Source: Candidatus Nealsoniibacteriota bacterium (GTDB lineage: Bacteria > Patescibacteriota > Minisyncoccia > Minisyncoccales > RBG-13-42-11). Taken from it: a DNA stretch of 32,255 bases. Both the position numbers and the translations under genes were made by a program. Under the pieces are notes generated by a model. The model saw only the letters and a list, made by a program, of their open reading frames with translations. It did not search any database and was not told where the DNA came from. Location of the stretch: positions 1-32,255 of the forward strand of contig JAPLXK010000056.1 of assembly GCA_026396095.1 (NCBI GenBank). The letters run 5' to 3'. Position 1 is the first letter of the stretch, and each line of letters opens with the position of its first letter. This document shows, piece after piece, positions 8,409 to 16,324 of the stretch.

Positions 8409-9647
8409 ATGATTGGAATATCTAAAAAAACTAAACCTCTGGCAGATAGAATGAGGCCGGATTCTCTGGTTGATTTTTTGGGTCAGGATGAAGTAATAGG
8501 GGAAGGGAAGCTGTTGAAAAAAGCCATTGAATCGGATCAATTGCCTTCAATAATTTTTTGGGGTCCGCCGGGAAGCGGGAAAACAACCCTTGCGGCAATT
8601 ATCGCCAAGAAGACCAAATCGGAATTTATCCAGATAAGCGCGGTTTCTAGCGGCAAAAAGGATCTCCAGGCGATAATAGAGCAGGCCAGGGAAAAGGAAA
8701 AACAGGGCAAGAAAACAATACTTTTCATAGACGAAATCCACCGCTGGAATAAAACACAGCAGGATGCGCTTTTGCCTTTTGTGGAAAAAGGATTGATTAC
8801 CCTTATCGGCGCTACCACGGAAAATCCCAGTTTTGAGGTCAGGGGAGCGCTTCTTTCGCGCTGCCGGGTTTTTGTTTTAAAACAGCTGGGCAAAATCCAT
8901 ATTATTCAAATCATTAACCGGGCGATAAAAGACAAGGCAAACGGTCTGGGAGATTTAAAAATTCAAATGGATAAAAAAACAATTGAAGCATTATCATCAA
9001 TGAGCAACGGCGATGCCCGAGTTGCTTTGAATGTTTTGGAATATGCGGTTTATTCTTCTCCGGAGAATAAAAAAAAGAAAATAGAAATAACCTTGGATAT
9101 CATCAAGGAAGCGTTCCAGAAATCGCATTTGTTTTACGACAAGGACGGGGAGGAGCATTACAACATAATTTCCGCCCTCCATAAATCAATGCGGGGCTCG
9201 GATGCCGATGCCGCCCTGTATTGGCTGGCAAGAATGCTTGAAGCAGGGGAGGATCCTTTGTATGTTGCCAGGCGGCTTGTCCGCTTTGCCTCAGAAGATA
9301 TCGGCTTGGCCAATTCCCGCGCTCTGGAGCAGGCTGTAGCGGCTTACAACGCATGCCATTTCATTGGGCTGCCGGAATGCAATGTTATTCTGGCCCAGGC
9401 TGTCGTATATATGGCCAAATGCAAGAAATCCAATGAATTATATGTGGCTTACGGAAAAGCGGCAAAAGATGTTAAAGAATACGGCAATCTGCCCGTTCCC
9501 TTGCATATCCGAAATGCCCCCACCGGGCTGATGAAGGAATTGGGGTATGGCCTTGGATATAAATACAGCCCTAATTTTAATTATCAGGAAAAGCAGGATT
9601 ATTTTCCCGAAGAACTGAGGGGCAAGAAATATTTAAAGAACTTATAA
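8409..9647 (+). CDS. rarA: replication-associated recombination protein A (AAA+ ATPase, MgsA/RarA)
   Basis: PLADRMRPDSLVDFLGQDEVIGEGKLL; Walker A GPPGSGKTT; Walker B LFIDEIHRWNKTQQDALLPFVE; GATTENPSFEV. Confidence 0.97.
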   Translation: MIGISKKTKPLADRMRPDSLVDFLGQDEVIGEGKLLKKAIESDQLPSIIFWGPPGSGKTTLAAIIAKKTKSEFIQISAVSSGKKDLQAIIEQAREKEKQGKKTILFIDEIHRWNKTQQDALLPFVEKGLITLIGATTENPSFEVRGALLSRCRVFVLKQLGKIHIIQIINRAIKDKANGLGDLKIQMDKKTIEALSSMSNGDARVALNVLEYAVYSSPENKKKKIEITLDIIKEAFQKSHLFYDKDGEEHYNIISALHKSMRGSDADAALYWLARMLEAGEDPLYVARRLVRFASEDIGLANSRALEQAVAAYNACHFIGLPECNVILAQAVVYMAKCKKSNELYVAYGKAAKDVKEYGNLPVPLHIRNAPTGLMKELGYGLGYKYSPNFNYQEKQDYFPEELRGKKYLKNL

Positions 9648-9894
9648 GGGGGTATATTTTTCACAAGAAAATCAAAAAGCCCTGTTAGATTAGGTTGCCC
9701 GGAAGCAGAGGGACAATAGTTTTTCACAGTTGCTTATCTCTCAATTATGATATAATAATAAGAAAATAAGACGGAACGATGAAGATTATGATGCCCAAAT
9801 AACAAATAACTCCAACTAAGTCAGTATCAGGAAAAGAACAAAAAGAATTAGAAGAATTCTTAACAAAAGGTCGAAATTGCAATTTAAAATTAAT

Positions 9895-9962
9895 TTACCC
9901 CGTTAAATAACCCAGCCCTTTTTGAAAAAGGATGGATTGTCTAAAGGCATTTAACAGGGTAA
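9895..9962 (+). repeat. long imperfect inverted repeat directly upstream of the secreted-protein gene
   Basis: TTACCCcGTTAAAT (9895-9908) pairs with ATTTAACaGGGTAA (9949-9962); inner CCcTTTTT/AAAGG. Confidence 0.7.
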
Positions 9963-9968
9963 AAACAT

Positions 9969-10739
9969 ATGGAAAAATCAAAATCTATCGCACTTATTTT
10001 AGGGGTCTTAGTTATGATTTTTGTGGTGGGCTATCTGGCAATGGCCTGGACCGAGCCAAGCGCTCCCGCGCCCGGCAATAACGTTCCTGCTCCGATAAAC
10101 ATAGGAACCAGCACACAGATCAAGGACGGAGCTTTGGGGATTAACGGGCTCTTTATAGCCTACTCCGGCATAGGTGTTAATAATCAAAAAATAACAGATG
10201 TATTAACTCCCGTAAGTGGAACAGATGCAGTAAATAAAGATTATGTGGATGCGAAAGTAGTCAGCGCTGCAGGAGGGGGGACATATAATTCTTGTTACGT
10301 TCTTAATTCAGATACGTCGGGACAGACTTGTGCAACTGGTTATACCGCTATAGCGTGGAAGAACACTAGCGGGACGTGGAGTTTTGATAGCGTATATGGA
10401 AGTTACACAACAGCCGCTATGTACGTGACTATTGGTGGGCAGATGCTCCAAGTCGGGTTTGGGGCCACCAATGCCACAATTTATTACTCAACTGTTATAA
10501 CTTATAACACGCTGAGCAACTCCTGGACTCCGAGAACAGTTGGCTGGACTTGCCCTGGTCGTTCAACTTATACTGCGAGTTTGGTGATGAGTATTAATGG
10601 TTCAAGCTGGTCAGCTGCTGGCGTATCTTGTGATGGGAATGCAGGAAAGGCTTCGGATTGCGGGCCGGAGGCCTACAATGGACATTGTGAGACAGCCCTG
10701 TATACTGCGGCAAGCTCCTTTGCGTTGTGTTGCAAATAA
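9969..10739 (+). CDS. secreted/surface protein with N-terminal signal anchor
   Basis: N-terminal TM; APAPGNNVPAPINIGTSTQIKDGALGINGLF and GTDAVNKDYVDAK repeat-like motifs; Cys-rich C-terminus. Confidence 0.75.
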   Translation: MEKSKSIALILGVLVMIFVVGYLAMAWTEPSAPAPGNNVPAPINIGTSTQIKDGALGINGLFIAYSGIGVNNQKITDVLTPVSGTDAVNKDYVDAKVVSAAGGGTYNSCYVLNSDTSGQTCATGYTAIAWKNTSGTWSFDSVYGSYTTAAMYVTIGGQMLQVGFGATNATIYYSTVITYNTLSNSWTPRTVGWTCPGRSTYTASLVMSINGSSWSAAGVSCDGNAGKASDCGPEAYNGHCETALYTAASSFALCCK

Positions 10740-10939
10740 ATCGCGCCCAGATGATTGATGTAATACTCAATTTTCTGAAAGGCTTTTTACGGCTTCTTTG
10801 TCAGAAATGTTGCTTAAAAAACCTATAGGTGAGAATTGAAAGTTAAGCCTTTAATTATACATAATTAAGCTGAGCTACTTTCAGCGGAGCATCTTGGTGG
10901 TGTTTTTAATATTTTATATAATAAATTAATTTAAAAAAA

Positions 10940-11269
10940 ATGACTTTTGAAGAATATCAGAAACTATCTCGGGAAACTGCGATTTATCCTAATATAGGGA
11001 AAAACTTTGTTTATCCCACCTTGGGTTTGGCCGGAGAATCGGGAGAGGTGGCGGAAAAAGTGAAAAAGATTTTAAGGGATAACAATGGAGTTCTTGATGA
11101 GGAGAAGAAAAAAGAGCTGACCAAAGAACTGGGAGACGTTCTGTGGTATTTAGCTCAGATTGCTTCAGAAATTGGAGTGCCTTTGGAAGAAGTCGTTTTT
11201 TCAAATATCGAGAAGCTCCGTTCCCGTTTTGATCGTAATAAAATTCAAGGAAGCGGGGATAACAGATAG
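10940..11269 (+). CDS. MazG-like nucleotide pyrophosphohydrolase
   Basis: GLAGESGEVAEKVKK ... KELTKELGDVLWYLAQIA (EExxE...ExxD MazG pattern). Confidence 0.9.
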   Translation: MTFEEYQKLSRETAIYPNIGKNFVYPTLGLAGESGEVAEKVKKILRDNNGVLDEEKKKELTKELGDVLWYLAQIASEIGVPLEEVVFSNIEKLRSRFDRNKIQGSGDNR

Positions 11270-11274
11270 TTTTT

Positions 11275-11880
11275 ATGCCTAAAAAGAAAAAAACAGATAA
11301 AGAATTTGAGAAAATAGTTGATTTTATCTTTGAAGCAGGAACAGCCAGAAATCTTATTCGCAGCCATAATCAGGTTTTAAGGCAAGTCAATGATTCAATT
11401 TCTTCCCATAGCTTCAGGACAGCCATAATCGGTTTAATACTGGCTGATCTGGAAAAGGCTGATAGCGCTAAAATAGTTAAAATGTGCCTTTTGCACGACT
11501 TGGCTGAAGTCCGTACTGGCGATTCTAATTTTATCAATAAGTTTTACCGGATTGAAAAAGAGCATGAGGCCGTCAAAGATCAATGGTCTGATCTGCCCGG
11601 AGGAGAAGAAGCAATAAAGATTCTTTCTGAATATAATGCCAGAAAGACAAAAGAGGCGATTGTCGCCAAGGATGCAGACAGTCTGGACCAGATTTTTCTT
11701 CAAAAAGAATATCTATCGGAAAAGCCCGCTGATTTCAAAAGATGGCACGAGCACATTGCCTGCCGGATTAAAACTTCTTCGGCCAGAAAAATTGCCGGTT
11801 TAGTGTTTAGAACCAATCCCTTAAAGTGGGTATACAATATTGACGAAGCAGAAAAGAAAGGAGAAAAACATCAATGTTAA
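11275..11880 (+). CDS. HD-domain phosphohydrolase (YfbR/HDDC2-like)
   Basis: SHSFRTAIIGL ... MCLLHDLAEVRTGD ... KDADSLDQIF. Confidence 0.88.
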   Translation: MPKKKKTDKEFEKIVDFIFEAGTARNLIRSHNQVLRQVNDSISSHSFRTAIIGLILADLEKADSAKIVKMCLLHDLAEVRTGDSNFINKFYRIEKEHEAVKDQWSDLPGGEEAIKILSEYNARKTKEAIVAKDADSLDQIFLQKEYLSEKPADFKRWHEHIACRIKTSSARKIAGLVFRTNPLKWVYNIDEAEKKGEKHQC

Positions 11881-12092
11881 TCAAGGTTAAGGTTTTTCCC
11901 AAATCAAAAAAAGAGGAAATACTTAAAAAATCGGAGGACAGTTTTGAGATAAAGGTAAAAGAAAAGCCGGAAAGGGGAGAAGCAAATGTAGCGGCAATAA
12001 TGCTTCTTGCTTCTTTTTTGAAGATTCCCAAAGAAAAGATAAGGATAATCAAAGGTTCTAAACAAAGGAATAAAATTTTAAAGGTAGGTTAG
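11874..12092 (+). CDS. DUF167/YggU family protein
   Basis: IKVKVFPKSKKEEI, FEIKVKEKPERGEANVAAI, IRIIKGSKQRNKIL. Confidence 0.9.
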   Translation: MLIKVKVFPKSKKEEILKKSEDSFEIKVKEKPERGEANVAAIMLLASFLKIPKEKIRIIKGSKQRNKILKVG

Positions 12093-12115
12093 CTTTTAAA
12101 TATATATATAAAAAT

Positions 12116-12484
12116 ATGTGTTGCGATAAAAAAACTATTTATAGAACGATCTGCTACGGGGTAATAATCTGGGTTGTCGCCTTTATGGTTGTTTGCGTGC
12201 TTATTGCTCTTAATGTAACCTCTCCTGTTTTAATGCAGGGAATTACCACCTTGGCGGTTCTTACAACAGCTTTTATGCTGGCTAAAAAAGTGGGAGCTTT
12301 AAATAAAGGAGAAATGCTTAAATATACTTTTTCCTGGGCCCTTACCAGCCTAATCTTAGATTACCTGGTAACAACACATTTTACCGGCATGCAGTTCTTC
12401 TCAAACTGGTATGTTTGGGCAGCTTACGCCCTTCTTGTTATGGTTCCGCTGTTTGCGGTTAAATCAGGGCCAAAAATAGCATAA
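12116..12484 (+). CDS. multi-pass membrane protein, hypothetical
   Basis: Four hydrophobic segments over 122 aa. Confidence 0.75.
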   Translation: MCCDKKTIYRTICYGVIIWVVAFMVVCVLIALNVTSPVLMQGITTLAVLTTAFMLAKKVGALNKGEMLKYTFSWALTSLILDYLVTTHFTGMQFFSNWYVWAAYALLVMVPLFAVKSGPKIA

Positions 12485-12591
12485 TAAAAAAAAATAGAGC
12501 GGACATACGAGATATCCGCTCCACGTTTAGTGTATTTATATTAACAAACTAATAAAGACTGTAAACAGTTAGTATTGTACCACGCCACAAC

Positions 12592-12620
12592 TTGACAAAT
12601 GTTGTCAATCTTGATATCAT
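12592..12620 (+). promoter_or_regulatory. promoter of structured RNA copy B, with inverted repeat over the -35
   Basis: TTGACA-17 nt-TATCAT; TTGACAA-atg-TTGTCAA inverted repeat at 12592-12608. Confidence 0.7.
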
Positions 12621-12625
12621 AACAA

Positions 12626-12718
12626 TGTGCCTGTGGGCGAAAGCCCTTCCCTAGCTAATGAATTCTTAAGCTAGCAACAGGCGCAACTAAAGAACCCGGG
12701 TTAACTCCCAGGTTTTTT
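12626..12718 (+). ncRNA. candidate three-way-junction small RNA, copy B
   Basis: P1 12626-12634/12677-12685, P2 GGGC-GAAA-GCCC 12635-12646, P3 12651-12656/12669-12674, terminator hairpin 12693-12714 plus T6. Confidence 0.6.
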
Positions 12719-13145
12719 AGTTGGCCTTTGCCCGAAAGGTATATTTTTTTCTCATCGCGCTTAGAAATTTTACCTTACCAGCCCCTTTTTGCGATAGGAT
12801 AACCTTCACTATTTGTCTTTTATTATTTATATTAATCTCGTGGGATAATAACCAAACAACAACTAAAGGATTTTCTGATTTTATTTCTTTTACTGCCCTT
12901 GTAGAGTTATTAATGACAACGGTTAAATAAGGAATTAAACCGGCCCTATAATGTCGTTCATCGTGATTGCGAGGTCGCCGTCTATGGTATAAAAGATGAT
13001 TTAAGCCTTCGGAGGTAAAATGCACGGTTTCTTGTATGGCAGGACAAAAACAAGACTGGAGTGTTTTATATACTTTCTTTTGATTTTCAATAAAAGACGA
13101 CGACGGCATAGCTTTAATTTTATCAAAAACAATCATATCTATCAA
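12717..13145 (-). CDS. small protein, paralog of 7811-8290; possible BECR-fold nuclease
   Basis: CPAIQETVHFTSEGLNHLLYHRRRPRN...RAGLIPYLTVVI...RQIVKVILSQKGAGKVKFLS; stop codon lies in the T tract of the RNA terminator. Confidence 0.6.
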   Translation of the reverse strand: MIDMIVFDKIKAMPSSSFIENQKKVYKTLQSCFCPAIQETVHFTSEGLNHLLYHRRRPRNHDERHYRAGLIPYLTVVINNSTRAVKEIKSENPLVVVWLLSHEININNKRQIVKVILSQKGAGKVKFLSAMRKKYTFRAKAN

Positions 13146-13224
13146 ATTTACTTCCAGTTTTTTTATTTTTCCTTGCTTTACAAATTATATATAGGCAGGG
13201 TAGAATAAAACATTAATTTCAGCA

Positions 13225-14385
13225 ATGAAAACAGAAATTATTCTTGTTGATAAAAATGATGAAATAATGGGAAAAGGGGAGAAGCTGTGGGTTCATCAGC
13301 GCGGAAAGCTCCACCGGGCTTTTTCAATTTTCATTTTCAATTCCAGCGGAGAGATGATGCTCCAGCAAAGAGCCAAGTCAAAATACCATTCGGGCGGGCT
13401 CTGGACCAATGCCTGCTGTTCCCATCCCAGAATGGGGAGAAAGCTGGAAAACGAGATCAAGAAAAGGCTGCAGGAAGAAATGGGGATAAAATGCCGGTTA
13501 AAAGAAGTTTTCAGCTTTATTTACAAGGCAAAAGTAGGGGATTTGATTGAACACGAGTTTGACCATGTTTTTATCGGAAGATTTGACGGAGTACCTAAGA
13601 TTAATAAAGAAGAGGCTGAAGACTGGAAATGGATTAATCCTGAAGAACTGAAGGAAGACGTTAAGAAGAATCCTAAAAAATATACCGCTTGGTTTAAGAA
13701 GGTTTTTAAAAAAGTTTTAGAAAGGGAAGAGATCAAAAAATCTTTCCCTTTGCCTTTGGATAAACTGTACAAAGAGCTTTATTTAAAGTACGGACGGCCC
13801 AGCGGGCAATGGAAACTATGGTGCAAGAGGCCAAAAACACCGAGAGAAAGAGAGGAAGTGGTAATAGGAGCTATCCTAACCCAGAGGGCAAACTGGAAAA
13901 ACGTTGATCTGGCCATAGCCAACTTGAAGAAAGCAGGGTCTTGCTCAATAGAGGGAGTTTTTAAGGCCTGGGTCAAGGATAATAACAATTTTTCCAATCT
14001 TATAAAGCCTTCCGGTTTTTACAAGCAGAAGGCGGAATATCTTTTCAGATTATCCAAGTTCATCCTTAAAAAATACAGGAGCGTTGAAAGAATGAAAAAG
14101 AGGGGATTGATTGATTTGAGAGAGGACTTATTAAGCTTAAAAGGCATAGGGCCGGAAACAGCGGACAGCATTTTGCTTTATGCTTTGGATAGGCCGGTAT
14201 TTGTAATAGACGAATACACCAGGCGTTTGGTTAAAAATCATTCTTTGTTTAAGGAATTATCTCTTAATAAAAACCTGAAACAATATAATTTTCTGCAGGA
14301 TTTATTCGAGAAGAATTTAAAAAAAGATTATCGTTTATACCAGGATCTTCACGCCTTGATCATTATTAACGGCAAGGCCCGCTAG
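13225..14385 (+). CDS. fusion: type 1 isopentenyl-diphosphate isomerase + endonuclease III-like HhH-GPD domain
   Basis: N-terminus: HRAFSIFIFN...LWTNACCSHPR...EEMGI...EHEFDHVF (Idi). C-terminus: VIGAILTQRANWKNVDLAIANLK...LLSLKGIGPETADSILLYALDRPVFVIDEYTRR (HhH-GPD). Confidence 0.9.
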   Translation: MKTEIILVDKNDEIMGKGEKLWVHQRGKLHRAFSIFIFNSSGEMMLQQRAKSKYHSGGLWTNACCSHPRMGRKLENEIKKRLQEEMGIKCRLKEVFSFIYKAKVGDLIEHEFDHVFIGRFDGVPKINKEEAEDWKWINPEELKEDVKKNPKKYTAWFKKVFKKVLEREEIKKSFPLPLDKLYKELYLKYGRPSGQWKLWCKRPKTPREREEVVIGAILTQRANWKNVDLAIANLKKAGSCSIEGVFKAWVKDNNNFSNLIKPSGFYKQKAEYLFRLSKFILKKYRSVERMKKRGLIDLREDLLSLKGIGPETADSILLYALDRPVFVIDEYTRRLVKNHSLFKELSLNKNLKQYNFLQDLFEKNLKKDYRLYQDLHALIIINGKAR

Positions 14386-14396
14386 AAAACATAATA

Positions 14397-14425
14397 TTGA
14401 CAAGTTTTAAGGAACCTTATAAAAT
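14397..14425 (+). promoter_or_regulatory. promoter of the HTH-MNT/HEPN pair
   Basis: TTGACA-17 nt-TAAAAT (or 15 nt to TATAAA). Confidence 0.55.
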
Positions 14426-14461
14426 GAAAATGATTTCATTTTTTTGAAACACTTTTCATTT
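14422..14461. repeat. inverted repeat between -10 and start codon (candidate operator)
   Basis: AAATGAAAA (14422-14430) and TTTTCATTT (14453-14461). Confidence 0.6.
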
Positions 14462-14462
14462 C

Positions 14463-14978
14463 ATGGTTAAACTCACAAAAAATCACCAAAAAATAATCAT
14501 CTTTTTAGGAGATTATCCGGAAAGGAAGTTTTTTGGCAAGGAAATTGCTGAAAAATTAGACATTAGCTTGGGAGGAGCGCACAATGCGCTAAAATATTTG
14601 TCAAAAGAGAAAATTATAAAATCGGAACAAAGGGGGAGTATGAAATTCTATCAAATTAACGATGAGAACCCCATGGTTAAACAATTGAAAACAACAGCGG
14701 TTGTTGGAAAATTGCTGCCCTTAATAAGTAAAATTAAAAATGCCTGCGAAGAGATTATTTTATTCGGTTCAGCATCCCGTGGCGAGCAGACGAGAAGCAG
14801 CGATATCGATCTGTTTATTCTGACTCATACCCCGGAAGAGGTTAAAAAGGACATTGGCAAATACCAAAAAAAAATAGCGGTTAAGCCGGTTATAAAGACG
14901 CCGAACCAATGGGGCGAGCTGGAAATTAAAGAGCCGGAATTTTATAAAGAAGTAAAGAGGGGAATCAAATTACTCTGA
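14463..14978 (+). CDS. winged-HTH fused to MNT-type nucleotidyltransferase
   Basis: HTH KEIAEKLDISLGGAHNALKYLSKEKII; NTase motif ILFGSASRGEQTRSSDIDLFI. Confidence 0.9.
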   Translation: MVKLTKNHQKIIIFLGDYPERKFFGKEIAEKLDISLGGAHNALKYLSKEKIIKSEQRGSMKFYQINDENPMVKQLKTTAVVGKLLPLISKIKNACEEIILFGSASRGEQTRSSDIDLFILTHTPEEVKKDIGKYQKKIAVKPVIKTPNQWGELEIKEPEFYKEVKRGIKLL

Positions 14979-14980
14979 TT

Positions 14981-15412
14981 ATGATCAAAAACTTCGAAGA
15001 TTGCTTAAAAACCGGCAAGATTAAGAAATTTTCCCGGGGAAAGAGTTTAGCGCCAAAAGAACTTAGGCTAGCCGAAGAAGATTTAAAAATAGCCAAGAAA
15101 AGCCTTAAAGACGGAAACTATCGCTGGTGTATTATTCAGATATATTATTCAATGTTTCATTCAGCCAGAGCATTATTGTATTTTAAAAATTACAGGGAAC
15201 ATAGTCATTTTTGTTTAAATCAAGCAATTAAAGAATTGTATGTTAAATCAGGCAAGCTGGCAGTATCTTTTCTTGAGGCATTATCAGAGGCAAAAAATTT
15301 AAGAGAAGCTGCGGATTATTACGGCGAATATAGTGACCTAAACGCAAAAAAACTATTAGACAAAGCAAAACAATTCATTAAAGAGGCAAAAGAAATATCG
15401 TTAAAGCCTTAA
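14981..15412 (+). CDS. HEPN domain protein (partner of MNT)
   Basis: LAEEDLKIAKKSLKDGNYRWCIIQIYYSMFHSARALLYFKNYREHSHFCL. Confidence 0.88.
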   Translation: MIKNFEDCLKTGKIKKFSRGKSLAPKELRLAEEDLKIAKKSLKDGNYRWCIIQIYYSMFHSARALLYFKNYREHSHFCLNQAIKELYVKSGKLAVSFLEALSEAKNLREAADYYGEYSDLNAKKLLDKAKQFIKEAKEISLKP

Positions 15413-15476
15413 AAATGATTATCGTTTGTATCAGGATCTTTACGCCTTAATTATCATTAACGGAAAGGCCTGCTAG
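15411..15476 (+). pseudogene. 3'-terminal remnant homologous to the end of the Idi-endonuclease III gene
   Basis: Reads KNDYRLYQDLYALIIINGKAC*, against KKDYRLYQDLHALIIINGKAR* at 14320-14385; most differences are synonymous. Confidence 0.85.
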
Positions 15477-15548
15477 GAGATATTTGCACGCAGCACCTGT
15501 TGCAAAACTCATCTTCGCCGATGGAATCGGCGGCGGGAGCTAATGAAA

Positions 15549-15572
15549 AATCGCCATTCAGGCGATTTTTAG
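15549..15572 (+). terminator. Rho-independent terminator
   Basis: AAAATCGCC-attca-GGCGATTTTTAG. Confidence 0.8.
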
Positions 15573-15671
15573 TTGGAATGCCGCTCCTTATATTTATTTT
15601 CATTATAGAATATAATTATACTGCAAGTAAGCTTTAAGATAACTACCAGTAAACATATGGACGATATACAG

Positions 15672-15700
15672 TTGACATCATATTTCACATATGATACACT
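15672..15700 (+). promoter_or_regulatory. abiE promoter with operator-like inverted repeat in the spacer
   Basis: TTGACA-17 nt-TACACT; ATCATAT-ttcac-ATATGAT (15677-15683/15689-15695). Confidence 0.65.
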
Positions 15701-15712
15701 AATGTCATAGAT

Positions 15713-16324
15713 ATGAAAAGCAGGAAAAACCTTTTAGAACAGCTAAAATCTCTGCCCCATTTCGGGAAAAAAACTGTTTATCAGCTTGGTAAGCAGTTGG
15801 GGCTTAAGGACTCCACGGTTGACACTTATATCAGCCGCTTTTTGAAGTACAAGGAAATTTACCGGCTTAAGAATGGATTATACGTATCTGCGGATTTTTT
15901 TGATAAAAACAGAAATGACATTTCTTATTCGTTCTATCTTGCCAACATAATCCGCACGCCGTCGTATGTAAGCTCGTGGGCGGCTCTCCAGTATTACAAC
16001 CTCACCACAGAAGCAATACATTCCGTCACCTCGGTTACGCCCAAGGTCACGAGAGACTATCAGACAAAGCCGGGTAACTTCGCATATCAGTCGATTAATA
16101 AAGAACTTTTTTCTGGCTTCTCTTTGGCTAAAGGAAAATTTGATTTTTATATCGCTTCACCATCCAAAGCGCTGTTTGATTTGCTTTATTTTAGAACCCG
16201 TCAGTTTCGTGGCGTTAAGATAGAAACAATTAAGGCATTGGCAGAAGAGTTACGAATAGATATTGACGAAATGGATAAGAAAGAACAGAAAAAATTTTAT
16301 ACAATGATTAAAAAATTTATATGA
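15713..16324 (+). CDS. abiEi: AbiEi-type antitoxin / transcriptional regulator
   Basis: N-terminal HTH; SYSFYLANIIRTPSYVSSWAALQYYNLTTEAIHSVTSVTPK; IASPSKALFDLLYF; 4-nt overlap with the NTase gene. Confidence 0.88.
   Translation: MKSRKNLLEQLKSLPHFGKKTVYQLGKQLGLKDSTVDTYISRFLKYKEIYRLKNGLYVSADFFDKNRNDISYSFYLANIIRTPSYVSSWAALQYYNLTTEAIHSVTSVTPKVTRDYQTKPGNFAYQSINKELFSGFSLAKGKFDFYIASPSKALFDLLYFRTRQFRGVKIETIKALAEELRIDIDEMDKKEQKKFYTMIKKFI

Noticed and set aside
9778-9910. Coding-like fragment KSVSGKEQKELEEFLTKGRNCNLKLIYPVK*
   Set aside because: Too short, no family recognised, interrupted by stops; cannot support a pseudogene call.
15480-15548. Possible small RNA with hairpins (GCAGC..TGTTGC; CGCCGAT-gga-ATCGGCG) before the terminator
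   Set aside because: Hairpins are present but no promoter is evident and the fold does not match the module RNAs; could be the tail of the duplicated gene's transcript.
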